From positions 1-31,528 of the forward strand of contig CAZJUJ010000032.1 in NCBI GenBank assembly GCA_964549135.1: 31,528 nt of DNA. The letters are read 5' to 3'. The DNA is from RUG563 sp964549135 (GTDB lineage: Bacteria > Bacillota > Clostridia > Christensenellales > Aristaeellaceae). Position 1 is the stretch's first letter, and each line of letters opens with the position of its first letter. A model generated the notes under the pieces. That model did not search any database and was not told the origin of the DNA. It saw only the letters and a program-made list of their open reading frames with translations. This document shows positions 1 to 7,327 of this stretch, in pieces. Both the position numbers and the translations under genes were made by a program.

Positions 1-35
1 GGGGGAACCACTTTTGACTCAAAAGTGGTTCCCCC
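1..35. repeat. Perfect hairpin at window edge, member of a local repeat family
   Basis: Two 16-base arms (GGGGGAACCACTTTTG and its complement) pair perfectly around a 3-base loop. Read on the minus strand, the flank (a GGAACG-GAGGGA stretch, then a run of T, then GCGGG) resembles the outer flank of the hairpins at 17243-17275 and 17696-17728. The core CTTTTG-N3-CAAAAG is shared. It lies just downstream of the DUF5131 stop, so it might act as a transcript end, but no T-run follows the hairpin on the minus strand inside the window. The element may continue beyond base 1. Confidence 0.75.
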
Positions 36-68
36 GCAAAAAATCCCCGTCCCTCCGTTCCCCGTTTC

Positions 69-893
69 TTACTCCCGGGGCTTGCGGCGGGCGGCCATGG
101 CCTCCTTCATGGCGGTTTTACGCGCCAGGATCGCATCGATTTCCTGCTGGATATTCACCGGCGGGTAATGCAGCCCGCATTTCAGGGCCTCCACCATCTG
201 ATCGGTGCGATTACGGATTTTATATTCCTTCCCATCCCGGATAAAGAGATTGCCCGTCTGCCCGAAGATCAGCTGCACATGATTTTCGGCGCAGGCATCA
301 TAGACCTTTTTCACCCATTCGTAATGCAGTGGGCGGGAACCCAGATAATTTTCGCCCCCGGCCAGCACCGTTTCAATTTTGCCGCTGGCCAGATAGGGGG
401 CGATATCCACCGGGCCGATAAAGGGCTTAAGGCTTACCCAGCGATGCCGGGCGGGCAGCGCCAGCAGATGGGGCAGCCGCTCCTCCAGGCGCTTCTGATT
501 TTCGCAGGAAACGGAAAAGGAGACGTTTTCCCAGCCATCGCCCCAGTCATCGGGCAGACAGGCCTTGATCCGCTCGGCCCGCTTGGTCAGCAGGGAAAAG
601 GTAACGCCCGGGCGGCGGCGGATAAAATCCCAGGCCTCCTGGCGCCATTCATCTGCTTCCTCCAGAAAGAAATCGCTGGCCATGCAGACCCGCACAAAGG
701 AGCCGTTGGGCAGCTTCCAGTTGCCGTCCCGATCCATTTTGATGGGCAGATTGAAATCCGATTTGTTCTTGACCACTTCATTGGTATCCCGGCCATAGCG
801 CTTATCCAGAAAATATGCATAGCAATTCTGGCAGCCCTCCGAGCATTTGTGGCAGCCATGCCAGGGATTCCAGATTTTATCGTTCAGATCCAT
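69..893 (-). CDS. DUF5131 (phage Gp37/Gp68-like) family protein
   Basis: This 274-residue protein begins with the family signature: a WNPWHGC stretch near residue 8 followed by closely spaced cysteines (GCHKCSEGCQNCYA, about residues 13-26). The cysteine cluster resembles the iron-sulfur motif of radical-SAM-like proteins, and the family is often compared with them, but its reaction is unknown. The length is usual for the family. The start is the ATG at 893, with a purine-rich ribosome site inside the end of the upstream marR gene, only 3 bases away. The two genes therefore form an operon, and this protein is probably under the MarR regulator's control. Although named after phage proteins, nothing nearby looks phage-derived. 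Confidence 0.85.
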   Translation of the reverse strand: MDLNDKIWNPWHGCHKCSEGCQNCYAYFLDKRYGRDTNEVVKNKSDFNLPIKMDRDGNWKLPNGSFVRVCMASDFFLEEADEWRQEAWDFIRRRPGVTFSLLTKRAERIKACLPDDWGDGWENVSFSVSCENQKRLEERLPHLLALPARHRWVSLKPFIGPVDIAPYLASGKIETVLAGGENYLGSRPLHYEWVKKVYDACAENHVQLIFGQTGNLFIRDGKEYKIRNRTDQMVEALKCGLHYPPVNIQQEIDAILARKTAMKEAMAARRKPRE

Positions 894-896
894 GCT

Positions 897-1319
897 TCAT
901 TCCCCTTCCTGCTCCAGAATGGCGCTTGCAGCCTCTGCAAGACGCACAAGCACATCAAATTCCTCCCGGCCCAGCCCCCGGGACAGCCGCTCCAGATGAA
1001 TATCCAATTCCGCCTTGGCCTGGGCCGCCAGGGCCACCCCCGCCGCCGTGGGCAGAATATGGCAGACCCGCTTATCCTGGGCGCAGGGGGCCTTGCGGAT
1101 ATAGCCCTTTTTCTCCAGCGCGGTGATATGCGCGGTGATCATGGGCTTGGATACGCCCAGCATTTCGGCCAGCCGCACCGGCGTATGCGGCCCCGGCATG
1201 CCGGTAACGATATTCAGCACCCCCATCTCGCTGGGCCGGATGGGCAGCCCCTGCTTCAGCGCCATATACCGCCTGCTGAATACGGACAGCGCGGCATTGG
1301 CCCTCAGATACCGATCCAT
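897..1319 (-). CDS. MarR family transcriptional regulator
   Basis: A 140-residue winged-helix repressor of typical MarR length. The helix-turn-helix lies at about residues 50-75 (TPVRLAEMLGVSKPMITAHI), followed by the wing with the family's D-x-R pattern (AQDKRVCHI, near residue 81). Flanking helices would form the dimer. The ATG at 1319 has a GGAGG site 6 bases upstream. A palindrome at 1340-1359 lies just downstream of the -10 box of its promoter, the usual arrangement for MarR autorepression. The downstream DUF5131 gene starts 3 bases after the stop, so it is the likely co-regulated target. The ligand cannot be read from the sequence. Confidence 0.9.
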   Translation of the reverse strand: MDRYLRANAALSVFSRRYMALKQGLPIRPSEMGVLNIVTGMPGPHTPVRLAEMLGVSKPMITAHITALEKKGYIRKAPCAQDKRVCHILPTAAGVALAAQAKAELDIHLERLSRGLGREEFDVLVRLAEAASAILEQEGE

Positions 1320-1339
1320 GACACGCCTCCACTCCTAAA

Positions 1340-1359
1340 TAGTTCACCTGGGTGAACTA
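1340..1359. promoter_or_regulatory. Palindromic operator, probable MarR binding site
   Basis: The site has 9-base arms TAGTTCACC and GGTGAACTA around a TG centre. It sits between the -10 box (1361-1366) and the marR ribosome site, where a bound dimer would block transcription. Size and position fit MarR autoregulation. Confidence 0.8.
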
Positions 1360-1360
1360 T

Positions 1361-1389
1361 ATTATAATCCGCCGGCATGCGCCTGTCAA
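1361..1389 (-). promoter_or_regulatory. Sigma-A promoter of marR-DUF5131
   Basis: Read on the minus strand: consensus -35 TTGACA (1384-1389), 17-base spacer, consensus -10 TATAAT (1361-1366). Both boxes are perfect, so unrepressed transcription should be strong, as expected for a promoter kept in check by a repressor. Confidence 0.88.
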
Positions 1390-1416
1390 GCACCGGGAGA
1401 AACATTTTTGGGGATG

Positions 1417-1448
1417 CAAAAAGCCCCGGCGCGGAAAAACGCCAGGGC
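1417..1448 (-). terminator. Rho-independent terminator of gdhA
   Basis: On the minus strand, a 9-bp GC-rich stem (GCCCTGGCG with CGCCGGGGC, one G-T wobble) is followed by TTTTT. It starts 28 bases after the gdhA stop and separates gdhA from the marR promoter. Confidence 0.88.
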
Positions 1449-1475
1449 CTGATTTTTGCTGTGCGGTAATATTCC

Positions 1476-2813
1476 TTACACGCAGCCGTGGGCCAGCATG
1501 GCCTCGGAAACCTTGAGGAAGCCGGCGATATTGGCGCCCACCACATAATTATCCTCGGCGTTGTATTCGGCGGCGGCCCGATCCACAGCGGCAAAGATAT
1601 TTTCCATAATGCCCATGAGCCGCTGATCCACCTCTTCAAAGCTCCAGGACAGGCGAAGACTATTCTGGCTCATTTCCAGGGCAGAGGTGGCCACGCCGCC
1701 GGCATTGGCGGCCTTGCCGGGGGCAAAGAGAACGCCCGCCTGCTGCAGGGTCTGGGTGGCCTCATAGGTGGTGGGCATATTGGCCCCCTCGGCCACGGCG
1801 ATGCAGCCATTGGCAATCAGCGCCTTCGCGCCCGTCTCATCCAGTTCATTCTGGGTGGCGCAGGGCAGGGCGATATCGCATTTGACCGTCCAGATGCCCC
1901 GGCAGCCCTCGGTATACACGGCCCCCGGCACCCGGGCGGCGTATTCCCGGATGCGGCCCCGCTCGACTTCCTTGATCTGCTTGACCACCGCCAGATCGAT
2001 GCCGTTTTCATCGGTCACATAGCCGTTGGAATCGCTCATGGCGACCACCTTGCCGCCCATTTCGGTGATTTTCTGGGCCGCATAAATGGCCACATTGCCG
2101 CTGCCGGAAACCACCACGCGCCGTCCCGCAGGGGAGAGGCCGTGCTTTTTGAGCATGGCCCGGGTGAAATAGCAAAGGCCGAAGCCGGTGGCCTCCTTGC
2201 GGGCCAGAGAGCCGCCATAGGAAAGACCCTTGCCGGTCAGCACGCCCTCGTAAAGGCCGGTGATGCGCTTATACTGGCCGTAAAGATAGCCGATTTCCCG
2301 GGCGCCCACGCCGATATCTCCGGCGGGCACATCGGTATCCTTGCCGATGTATTTGAAAAGCTCGGTCATAAAGCTCTGGCAGAAGCGCATGATTTCGTTG
2401 TCGCTCTTGCCCTTGGGATCAAAATCGCTGCCGCCCTTGCCGCCGCCGATGGGCAGGCTGGTGAGGCTGTTTTTCAGCACCTGCTCAAAGCCCAGGAATT
2501 TGATGACCGAAAGATTCACGCTGGGATGCAGCCGCAGGCCGCCCTTATAGGGGCCGATGGCGTTATTATACTGCACGCGGTAGCCGCGGTTGACCTGCAC
2601 CCGGCCCTGATCATCCACCCAGGGCACACGGAAAATGATGGCGCGGTCGGGCTCCACAAAGCGCTCCAGCAGGCCCTTTTCTTCATATTCGGGATGCTTG
2701 TCAAAAACGGGCGAAAGCGCCTCCAGCACCTCGCGGACGGCCTGCAGAAATTCCTTTTCATGGGCATTGCGCTTTTCAAGATCGGCGTAAACCCGGGCAA
2801 CATATGCATTCAT
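1476..2813 (-). CDS. gdhA: NADP-specific glutamate dehydrogenase
   Basis: This 445-residue enzyme interconverts 2-oxoglutarate plus ammonium with glutamate in the cytoplasm. Length and sequence match the hexameric bacterial class (about 450 residues). The N-terminal catalytic domain carries GPYKGGLRLHPS and PIGGGKGGSDFDPKG, which include the substrate-binding and catalytic lysines, then PAGDIGVGAREIGYL. The C-terminal half holds the dinucleotide-binding fold (VVVSGSGNVAIYAAQK) and the EGANMPTT motif. The class normally uses NADPH for ammonium assimilation, but cofactor choice is inferred from family membership. The ATG at 2813 has an AAGGAGGAAA site. The gene is monocistronic, with its own promoter (2866-2894) and terminator. 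Confidence 0.97.
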   Translation of the reverse strand: MNAYVARVYADLEKRNAHEKEFLQAVREVLEALSPVFDKHPEYEEKGLLERFVEPDRAIIFRVPWVDDQGRVQVNRGYRVQYNNAIGPYKGGLRLHPSVNLSVIKFLGFEQVLKNSLTSLPIGGGKGGSDFDPKGKSDNEIMRFCQSFMTELFKYIGKDTDVPAGDIGVGAREIGYLYGQYKRITGLYEGVLTGKGLSYGGSLARKEATGFGLCYFTRAMLKKHGLSPAGRRVVVSGSGNVAIYAAQKITEMGGKVVAMSDSNGYVTDENGIDLAVVKQIKEVERGRIREYAARVPGAVYTEGCRGIWTVKCDIALPCATQNELDETGAKALIANGCIAVAEGANMPTTYEATQTLQQAGVLFAPGKAANAGGVATSALEMSQNSLRLSWSFEEVDQRLMGIMENIFAAVDRAAAEYNAEDNYVVGANIAGFLKVSEAMLAHGCV

Positions 2814-2843
2814 GATATTTCCTCCTTATCCGAAAACAGGATG

Positions 2844-2863
2844 AGCTTGCCAGAGAACAAGCT
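2844..2863 (-). other. Hairpin in the gdhA 5' leader
   Basis: A 6-bp stem (AGCTTG/CAAGCT) with an 8-base loop lies between the gdhA -10 box and its ribosome site. It has no T-run, so it is more likely an mRNA-stabilising or weak regulatory structure than a terminator. No known riboswitch was recognised. Confidence 0.4.
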
Positions 2864-2865
2864 TC

Positions 2866-2894
2866 ATTATACAAAACGCGCCCCTTCTGCGCAA
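2866..2894 (-). promoter_or_regulatory. Promoter of gdhA
   Basis: On the minus strand: -35 TTGCGC (2889-2894), 17-base spacer, perfect -10 TATAAT (2866-2871). Transcription would begin near 2859, giving a leader of about 46 bases. Confidence 0.8.
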
Positions 2895-2993
2895 GGGAAT
2901 GCCTGTTCTTTTGCTGTTTTAAAAGCCGCCGCCTTTTGCGCTTTTTCGCCTTATTTCCGCCCTTCTTTCCGCCGCCGGAGGGGCGGGGAAAGG

Positions 2994-3022
2994 TTGCGCG
3001 ATACAGGGAAATATGCTAAAAT
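2994..3022 (+). promoter_or_regulatory. Promoter upstream of the FAD synthetase-domain gene
   Basis: -35 TTGCGC (2994-2999), 17-base spacer, -10 TAAAAT (3017-3022). Its -35 box is identical to that of the divergent gdhA promoter. The leader would be about 60 bases. Confidence 0.7.
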
Positions 3023-3027
3023 AATGT

Positions 3028-3061
3028 GCCGGGGCATGAGCCCCCGGCAAACGCCGGGCTC
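3028..3061 (+). other. Two overlapping alternative hairpins in the 5' leader
   Basis: Hairpin A pairs GCCGGGG (3028-3034) with CCCCGGC (3042-3048). Hairpin B pairs GAGCCCCCGGC (3038-3048) with GCCGGGCTC (3053-3061), with a small bulge. They share the middle segment and cannot form together. It does not look like an FMN riboswitch, and no terminator T-run follows. Confidence 0.4.
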
Positions 3062-3090
3062 GCCCTGCGCGCAAAACAAAGGAGGGGCCC

Positions 3091-3642
3091 ATGAACCAGG
3101 AAAAAGCGCCCAGCGTTGTCTGTCTGGGCTTTTTTGACGGGGTGCATCGGGGGCATCTGGCGCTGATTGAAGCCGCCCGGAAGGCCGCCGCGGAAAAGGG
3201 ATTGATCGTCTGCGTTCATACCTTTGATCAGCCCCCGGAGCAGAGAAAAACGGCGCTGACCACCCTGCAGGAAAGGGAAAAGCTGCTCCGGGCCGCCGGG
3301 GCACAGGAAATTGCCGTCAGCGTATTTGATGAAAGCATGCGCCGCATGTCCGGGGAGGATTTTTTCCGGCAGGTGATTGTAGAGGGGCTGAACGCCCGGC
3401 ATATCGTCTGCGGCGGGGATCACCGGTTTGGGTATCAGGGGGCCTGCGGCGTAAGGGAGCTGCAGGAAATGTGCCGGCGCTGTGGCATCGGGCTGACGAT
3501 TGTGCCCACCGTTACCCTGGAAAACGGCATGCGCATTTCCAGCACCGCCATCCGCGCCGCCCTCAGGGAGGGGAATATTCCCCTGGCGGAGGAGATGCTG
3601 GGCCGCAGACTGGATCCCGCTGCCGCTTCAATGGAAGCATAG
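3091..3642 (+). CDS. FAD synthetase-like nucleotidyltransferase domain protein (RibF N-terminal half only)
   Basis: This 183-residue protein matches the adenylyltransferase half of bifunctional RibF, which makes FAD from FMN and ATP. It has the nucleotide-binding motif GFFDGVHRGH (residues 13-22), the central GGDHRFGYQ, and the closing ISSTAIRAAL followed by AEEMLGRRL. A complete RibF is about 300 residues and continues with a riboflavin kinase domain. Here a normal stop follows the first domain and no kinase is encoded next. It could be a mono-functional FAD synthetase or a paralogue with a changed substrate. The ATG has an AAAGGAGGGG site. The cation transporter gene follows 71 bases later without a clear terminator. 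Confidence 0.85.
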   Translation: MNQEKAPSVVCLGFFDGVHRGHLALIEAARKAAAEKGLIVCVHTFDQPPEQRKTALTTLQEREKLLRAAGAQEIAVSVFDESMRRMSGEDFFRQVIVEGLNARHIVCGGDHRFGYQGACGVRELQEMCRRCGIGLTIVPTVTLENGMRISSTAIRAALREGNIPLAEEMLGRRLDPAAASMEA

Positions 3643-3713
3643 CCGCCTCTTCTTTCGCATTCATTAGAAGGAGGGGCATGGCGCCCCGCGACTTTATGGA
3701 AGGAAGCGATTGC

Positions 3714-4895
3714 ATGACAGCCTGGCTGATTCGGCGCTTTATCAGGAATCCCGAAAACACGGGGGATCAGCAGGTGCGCCAGGCCTATGGCACCCTGGGC
3801 TCGGTGACCGGCATGGCCCTGAATGCCTTTCTGTCTCTGCTGAAGATTCTGCTGGGCTTTCTCACCGGCTCTGTGGCCATTACGGCGGATGGCATCAACA
3901 ATCTTTCGGATGCCGGGGGCAGCCTGATTGCGCTGATTGCCGTGCGCATGGCGCAGAAGCCTTTGGATGAGGATCATCCCTTCGGCCATGGCCGGATTGA
4001 ATACCTGGGCGCGCTCTGCGTGGGGATTCTCATTGCGGTCTTTGGGGTGGAATTAATGATTTCCAGCGTGGAGAGCATTTTTTCGCCCCAGCCCACCGCT
4101 TTTTCCCTGATCACGCTGCTTTTGCTGCTATTGAGCGCGGGCATCAAATTCTGGATGTCCCGCTTCTTTAAGGCGCTGGGCAGCAAAACGGATAACCCAA
4201 CCCTGCTTGCCACCGGCAAGGATAGCCTGAGCGATGCCGCAGCCACCCTGGCGGTTTTCCTTTCGGCGCTGTTTGCGCTGCTGTTTGACTGGCCCATTGA
4301 CGGCTATGTGGGCGCGCTGGTATCGCTGCTTGTGCTGAGGGCGGCGCTGGAGGTGCTTAAGGATACGGTGGGCCGGCTGCTGGGCGGCAAGCCCGATCGG
4401 GAAACGGGCAATCGGCTGGTGGAAATGCTGCTTAAGTATCCCGGCGTTCTGGGTGTGCATGATCTGGTGCTGCATGATTACGGCCCGGGCCGGGCCATGG
4501 CCTCCGTCCATGCGGAGATTGCGGCGGACAGCGATCTGGTGGCCATTCATGAGGTGATCGATAACGCCGAAAGGGAGATTTCCGCCCGGCTGCAGATTCC
4601 CGTCTGCATCCATATGGATCCCATCCTGACGGGGGATGAGAAAACCGAAAGGGCCCAGCAGCAGATGGCGGAATATCTTGCCTCCCTGACGCCGCCGCTC
4701 CGGCTGCATGATTTCCGGCGGGTGCCCGGGGAAAAGCATATCAATCTGGTTTTTGATGTGCTGCTTCCCCCCGAAATCCGGGATACCCGGGCGCTGCAGG
4801 ACGGCATTGCCGCCCATGCCCGCACGCTGGATCCCCGGTATCGCTGCGTGATTCAGTTTGATCGGGATTATTTCCATTACGAGCCGAAAAAATAA
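3714..4895 (+). CDS. Cation diffusion facilitator family transporter
   Basis: A 393-residue membrane antiporter of the CDF family, which exports divalent metals (such as zinc, iron, manganese or cobalt) in exchange for protons. The N-terminal half has the expected hydrophobic segments with metal-site motifs: TADGINNLSDAGG (near residue 57), DEDHPFGHGRIEYLG (near residue 81), and GKDSLSDAAATLA in a later helix. The soluble C-terminal domain contains histidine/aspartate motifs (VHDLVLHDYGPG) and a further extension, making it longer than the minimal ~300-residue form. The ATG at 3714 was chosen because an AAGGAAG site lies 7 bases upstream; in-frame ATGs at 3678 and 3696 are worse placed. The metal cannot be told from sequence. 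Confidence 0.92.
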   Translation: MTAWLIRRFIRNPENTGDQQVRQAYGTLGSVTGMALNAFLSLLKILLGFLTGSVAITADGINNLSDAGGSLIALIAVRMAQKPLDEDHPFGHGRIEYLGALCVGILIAVFGVELMISSVESIFSPQPTAFSLITLLLLLLSAGIKFWMSRFFKALGSKTDNPTLLATGKDSLSDAAATLAVFLSALFALLFDWPIDGYVGALVSLLVLRAALEVLKDTVGRLLGGKPDRETGNRLVEMLLKYPGVLGVHDLVLHDYGPGRAMASVHAEIAADSDLVAIHEVIDNAEREISARLQIPVCIHMDPILTGDEKTERAQQQMAEYLASLTPPLRLHDFRRVPGEKHINLVFDVLLPPEIRDTRALQDGIAAHARTLDPRYRCVIQFDRDYFHYEPKK

Positions 4896-4947
4896 GGCCG
4901 CCTTTTCCCGCTTCCCCTGCCGAAAAAAGCGGAAATGCAAATTTTTC

Positions 4948-4976
4948 TTGCCTATTCCCCCAAAACGGGGTACAAT
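4948..4976 (+). promoter_or_regulatory. Promoter of the frr-polC operon
   Basis: -35 TTGCCT (4948-4953), 17-base spacer, -10 TACAAT (4971-4976), giving a leader of about 30 bases before the frr ATG. A weak imperfect hairpin at about 4908-4934, followed by an AT-rich stretch, may partly end transcription from the upstream transporter gene. Confidence 0.72.
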
Positions 4977-5011
4977 AATAGAAAGATTCATTGAACGGAG
5001 GAGATTGATCG

Positions 5012-5569
5012 ATGTACCGTCCTGTCATTGCTGCCGCCAAGGAAAAGATGCTCAAGACCAAGGAATTCTATCAGAAGGATATGCTCTCCCTGCGCGCCGG
5101 CCGCGCCAATCCCCAGATTCTGGATCGCGTTACCGTGGATTATTACGGCACGCCCACCCCGCTGAAGCAGATGGGCAATATCAATAGCCCCGAGCCCCGG
5201 CTGCTTACCATCGCGCTGTGGGATCCCAAGGCCATTCCGCTGGTGGAAAAGGCCATCCAGAAGAGCGATCTGGGCATGAACCCCAGCAACGACGGCAAGC
5301 TGATCCGTCTGGTGGTGCCGGAGCTGAATGCCGAGCGCCGCAAGGAACTGACCAAGGTGGTGCGCAAGGGCGCGGAGGAAGCCAAGGTGGCCATGCGCAA
5401 TACCCGCCGGGACGCCATGGAGCAGATTAAGAAGCTGAAGAAGGATTCCCAGATCACCGAGGATGATCAGCGCAAGGCGGAGGATGAGTTGCAGAAGCTC
5501 ACCGACGGCCAGATCAAGGAAGTGGATAAGATCGCCGCCGATAAGGAAAAGGAGATCATGGAGGTCTGA
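5012..5569 (+). CDS. frr: Ribosome recycling factor
   Basis: A 185-residue protein of exactly the usual length. With EF-G it splits post-termination ribosomes in the cytoplasm. Family features are the N-terminal helix ending in LRAGRANPQILDRVTVDYYG, the PLKQMGNI stretch at the start of domain II, and a long charged C-terminal helix with RKELTKVVRKGAEEAKVAMRN and a DDQRKAEDELQKLTD ending. The ATG follows a CGGAGGAG site. It is the first gene of the operon. The usual upstream partners tsf and pyrH are not next to it here. Confidence 0.98.
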   Translation: MYRPVIAAAKEKMLKTKEFYQKDMLSLRAGRANPQILDRVTVDYYGTPTPLKQMGNINSPEPRLLTIALWDPKAIPLVEKAIQKSDLGMNPSNDGKLIRLVVPELNAERRKELTKVVRKGAEEAKVAMRNTRRDAMEQIKKLKKDSQITEDDQRKAEDELQKLTDGQIKEVDKIAADKEKEIMEV

Positions 5570-5775
5570 TGCAGAAGATACTGGGCCGTCCTCTGGAGGA
5601 GACCCTTGCCTCCCTGCCCCAGGAGCAAACGCCGCCCCGCATCCTCCTTACCGCCGCGCCGAAAAAGGACGGCGCGCGGCAGGAGGGGCGGCTGCGCGTG
5701 ATTGGCTGCCGGGAAAATGAATGGATCGCGGCCCGATTCCTGGATGGCGCGCTGCGGGAAAAAGAGGATTCATGA
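5569..5775 (+). CDS. Small conserved-position protein between frr and uppS
   Basis: A 68-residue ORF whose ATG overlaps the frr stop (TGATG) and whose stop overlaps the uppS start (ATGA). This double coupling argues that it is translated. It starts with a LGRPLEETLASL helix-like stretch, then a proline-containing linker, then a basic segment and a RVIGCRENEWIAARFL strand-like ending. This layout resembles small PASTA-like proteins that I recall at this locus in other Clostridia; that is from memory and not checked. It has no signal peptide or membrane segment. Function is unknown; a role linked to cell-wall lipid synthesis is only suggested by position. Confidence 0.75.
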   Translation: MQKILGRPLEETLASLPQEQTPPRILLTAAPKKDGARQEGRLRVIGCRENEWIAARFLDGALREKEDS

Positions 5776-6485
5776 TCGAAGGTACCCTGCCCCGGCATGT
5801 GGCCATCATAATGGATGGCAACGGCCGCTGGGCCAAAAAGCATACATTACAGGTGGCCCTGGGCCATCGCAAAGGCGTAGAGGCGTTGCGGGCCATTATC
5901 CGCGAAAGCAGCGATCTGAAAATCGAGGCTTTGTCCATCTACGCCTTTTCTACGGAAAACTGGCGGAGGGAGCAGCAGGAGGTAGACGCGCTGATGGCGC
6001 TGCTGCTGGAATATTTCACCTCCGAAATAGACGAACTGGATCAGAAAAACGTCTGCATCCGCATCCTGGGGGATAAGGACGGTCTGCCTGCGCCCCAGCG
6101 GGCAGCGCTGTACAGCGCCGAGGAAAGGACGGGAAAAAATACCGGGCTGAAGCTGAATATCGCCATCAATTATGGCGGCCGCGCCGAATTGGCCCGGGCG
6201 GCCCGGCTGCTGGCCGAAAGGGCGGCACGGGGGGAAATTGCGCCGGAGGATATTGACGAGGGCATGCTCGCGGGGACCCTGTATACCCATGATCTGCCGG
6301 ATGTGGATCTGCTGATCCGCACCAGCGGCGAAATGCGGCTGAGCAATTTCCTTCTGTATCAGTGCGCCTATGCGGAATTTGTGTTTCCTGCGGTATTATG
6401 GCCCGATTTTGATCTGGCGGCCTATCATGCGGCGCTTTCCGCCTATGCCGGCCGCAGCAGACGATTTGGAGGACGCAACCAATGA
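5772..6485 (+). CDS. uppS: Isoprenyl transferase (undecaprenyl diphosphate synthase)
   Basis: A 237-residue cis-prenyltransferase that extends farnesyl diphosphate with isopentenyl units to make the C55 carrier lipid for cell-wall synthesis. Signatures are HVAIIMDGNGRWAKK near the N terminus (catalytic Asp), ALSIYAFSTENWRR, and the C-terminal DLLIRTSGEMRLSNFL with AEFVFPAVLWPDF. The start at 5772 overlaps the preceding stop by 4 bases and gives the normal N terminus; an in-frame ATG 51 bases upstream lies inside the previous gene and adds residues foreign to the family. The stop overlaps the cdsA start by 4 bases. Confidence 0.97.
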   Translation: MIEGTLPRHVAIIMDGNGRWAKKHTLQVALGHRKGVEALRAIIRESSDLKIEALSIYAFSTENWRREQQEVDALMALLLEYFTSEIDELDQKNVCIRILGDKDGLPAPQRAALYSAEERTGKNTGLKLNIAINYGGRAELARAARLLAERAARGEIAPEDIDEGMLAGTLYTHDLPDVDLLIRTSGEMRLSNFLLYQCAYAEFVFPAVLWPDFDLAAYHAALSAYAGRSRRFGGRNQ

Positions 6486-7294
6486 TGACGCGAATTATTA
6501 CCGGCGTGTGCCTATCGGCAGTATTGGCCTTTGCCCTGATCATGGGCGGATGGGTTTTTTCGGTGCTGTATATGGCGTCGATCTGCTTTTCCATGTATGA
6601 GGTCTTCCGCGCTCTGGGCGAGGCGGGGCATCGGCCCGTGCAATGGCCCAGCTGGCTGTGCCTGGTGCTTTCCATTCCGCTCTACCGAACCATGGGCAGC
6701 GTGGCGCTGCTTCTGCCGCTGGTGGCGGGGGCCTGCATGCTGATTTCGGTCATGGTCATGTTCCGCTCCGAGCCCCGGCTGGAGGATATTCTTATGTCCG
6801 CCATGCCCTTGGCCTGCGTGCTGCTGCCCGGCATGTGCATGCTGGGGCTGCAGAACGCCGCCACCCGGGCCCAGCAATTGCTGCTGACCATCCTTGCCTT
6901 CGGCACGCCCTTGGTGGGCGATACCCTGGCTTATTTTGTGGGCAGCCGCTTTGGCGTGCGCCGTCTCTGCCCTGCCGTAAGCCCCAATAAATCTTTGGAA
7001 GGGGCGGGGGCCGGGCTGCTGGGCAGCATCCTCTTTTCGATGCTCATGTGCGGCGTGTTTTCCCTCTTTGCGCCGATGCCGCCCCTCTGGCATTTTATCC
7101 TGCTGGGGCTTATCGGCGGGATGGCGGGCCAGACGGGCGATCTGTTTGCATCGCTGATCAAGCGCCACTGCGGCATCAAGGATTTCGGCAGCATTTTCCC
7201 CGGTCACGGGGGCATGATGGATCGGCTGGACAGCGTATACTGGGCCACGGTGATCATGTATGTTTATTTGAATCTTTCTCCCTTCCCTGCATAA
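6482..7294 (+). CDS. cdsA: Phosphatidate cytidylyltransferase
   Basis: A 270-residue multi-pass membrane enzyme that makes CDP-diacylglycerol from phosphatidate and CTP, the branch point for bacterial phospholipids. It has many hydrophobic segments and the C-terminal CDP signature KRHCGIKDFGSIFPGHGGMM followed by DRLDS. GDTLAYFVGSRFG and SPNKSLEGAGAGLLGS are also typical. The length is normal. It overlaps uppS by 4 bases, indicating translational coupling, and dxr follows after 33 bases. Confidence 0.97.
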   Translation: MMTRIITGVCLSAVLAFALIMGGWVFSVLYMASICFSMYEVFRALGEAGHRPVQWPSWLCLVLSIPLYRTMGSVALLLPLVAGACMLISVMVMFRSEPRLEDILMSAMPLACVLLPGMCMLGLQNAATRAQQLLLTILAFGTPLVGDTLAYFVGSRFGVRRLCPAVSPNKSLEGAGAGLLGSILFSMLMCGVFSLFAPMPPLWHFILLGLIGGMAGQTGDLFASLIKRHCGIKDFGSIFPGHGGMMDRLDSVYWATVIMYVYLNLSPFPA

Positions 7295-7327
7295 GGGAGC
7301 GGGCAATTTAGGAAAGGCGAAACGCGC

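Noticed and set aside
69..893. Prophage remnant based on the Gp37/Gp68 family name
   Set aside because: The gene is in an operon with marR, and no integrase, capsid, tail or lysis genes are nearby.
1488..3137. 549-codon open frame antisense to gdhA
   Set aside because: It mirrors gdhA codon use in a GC-rich genome, has low-complexity His/Gly/Ala content, no family motifs and no ribosome site.
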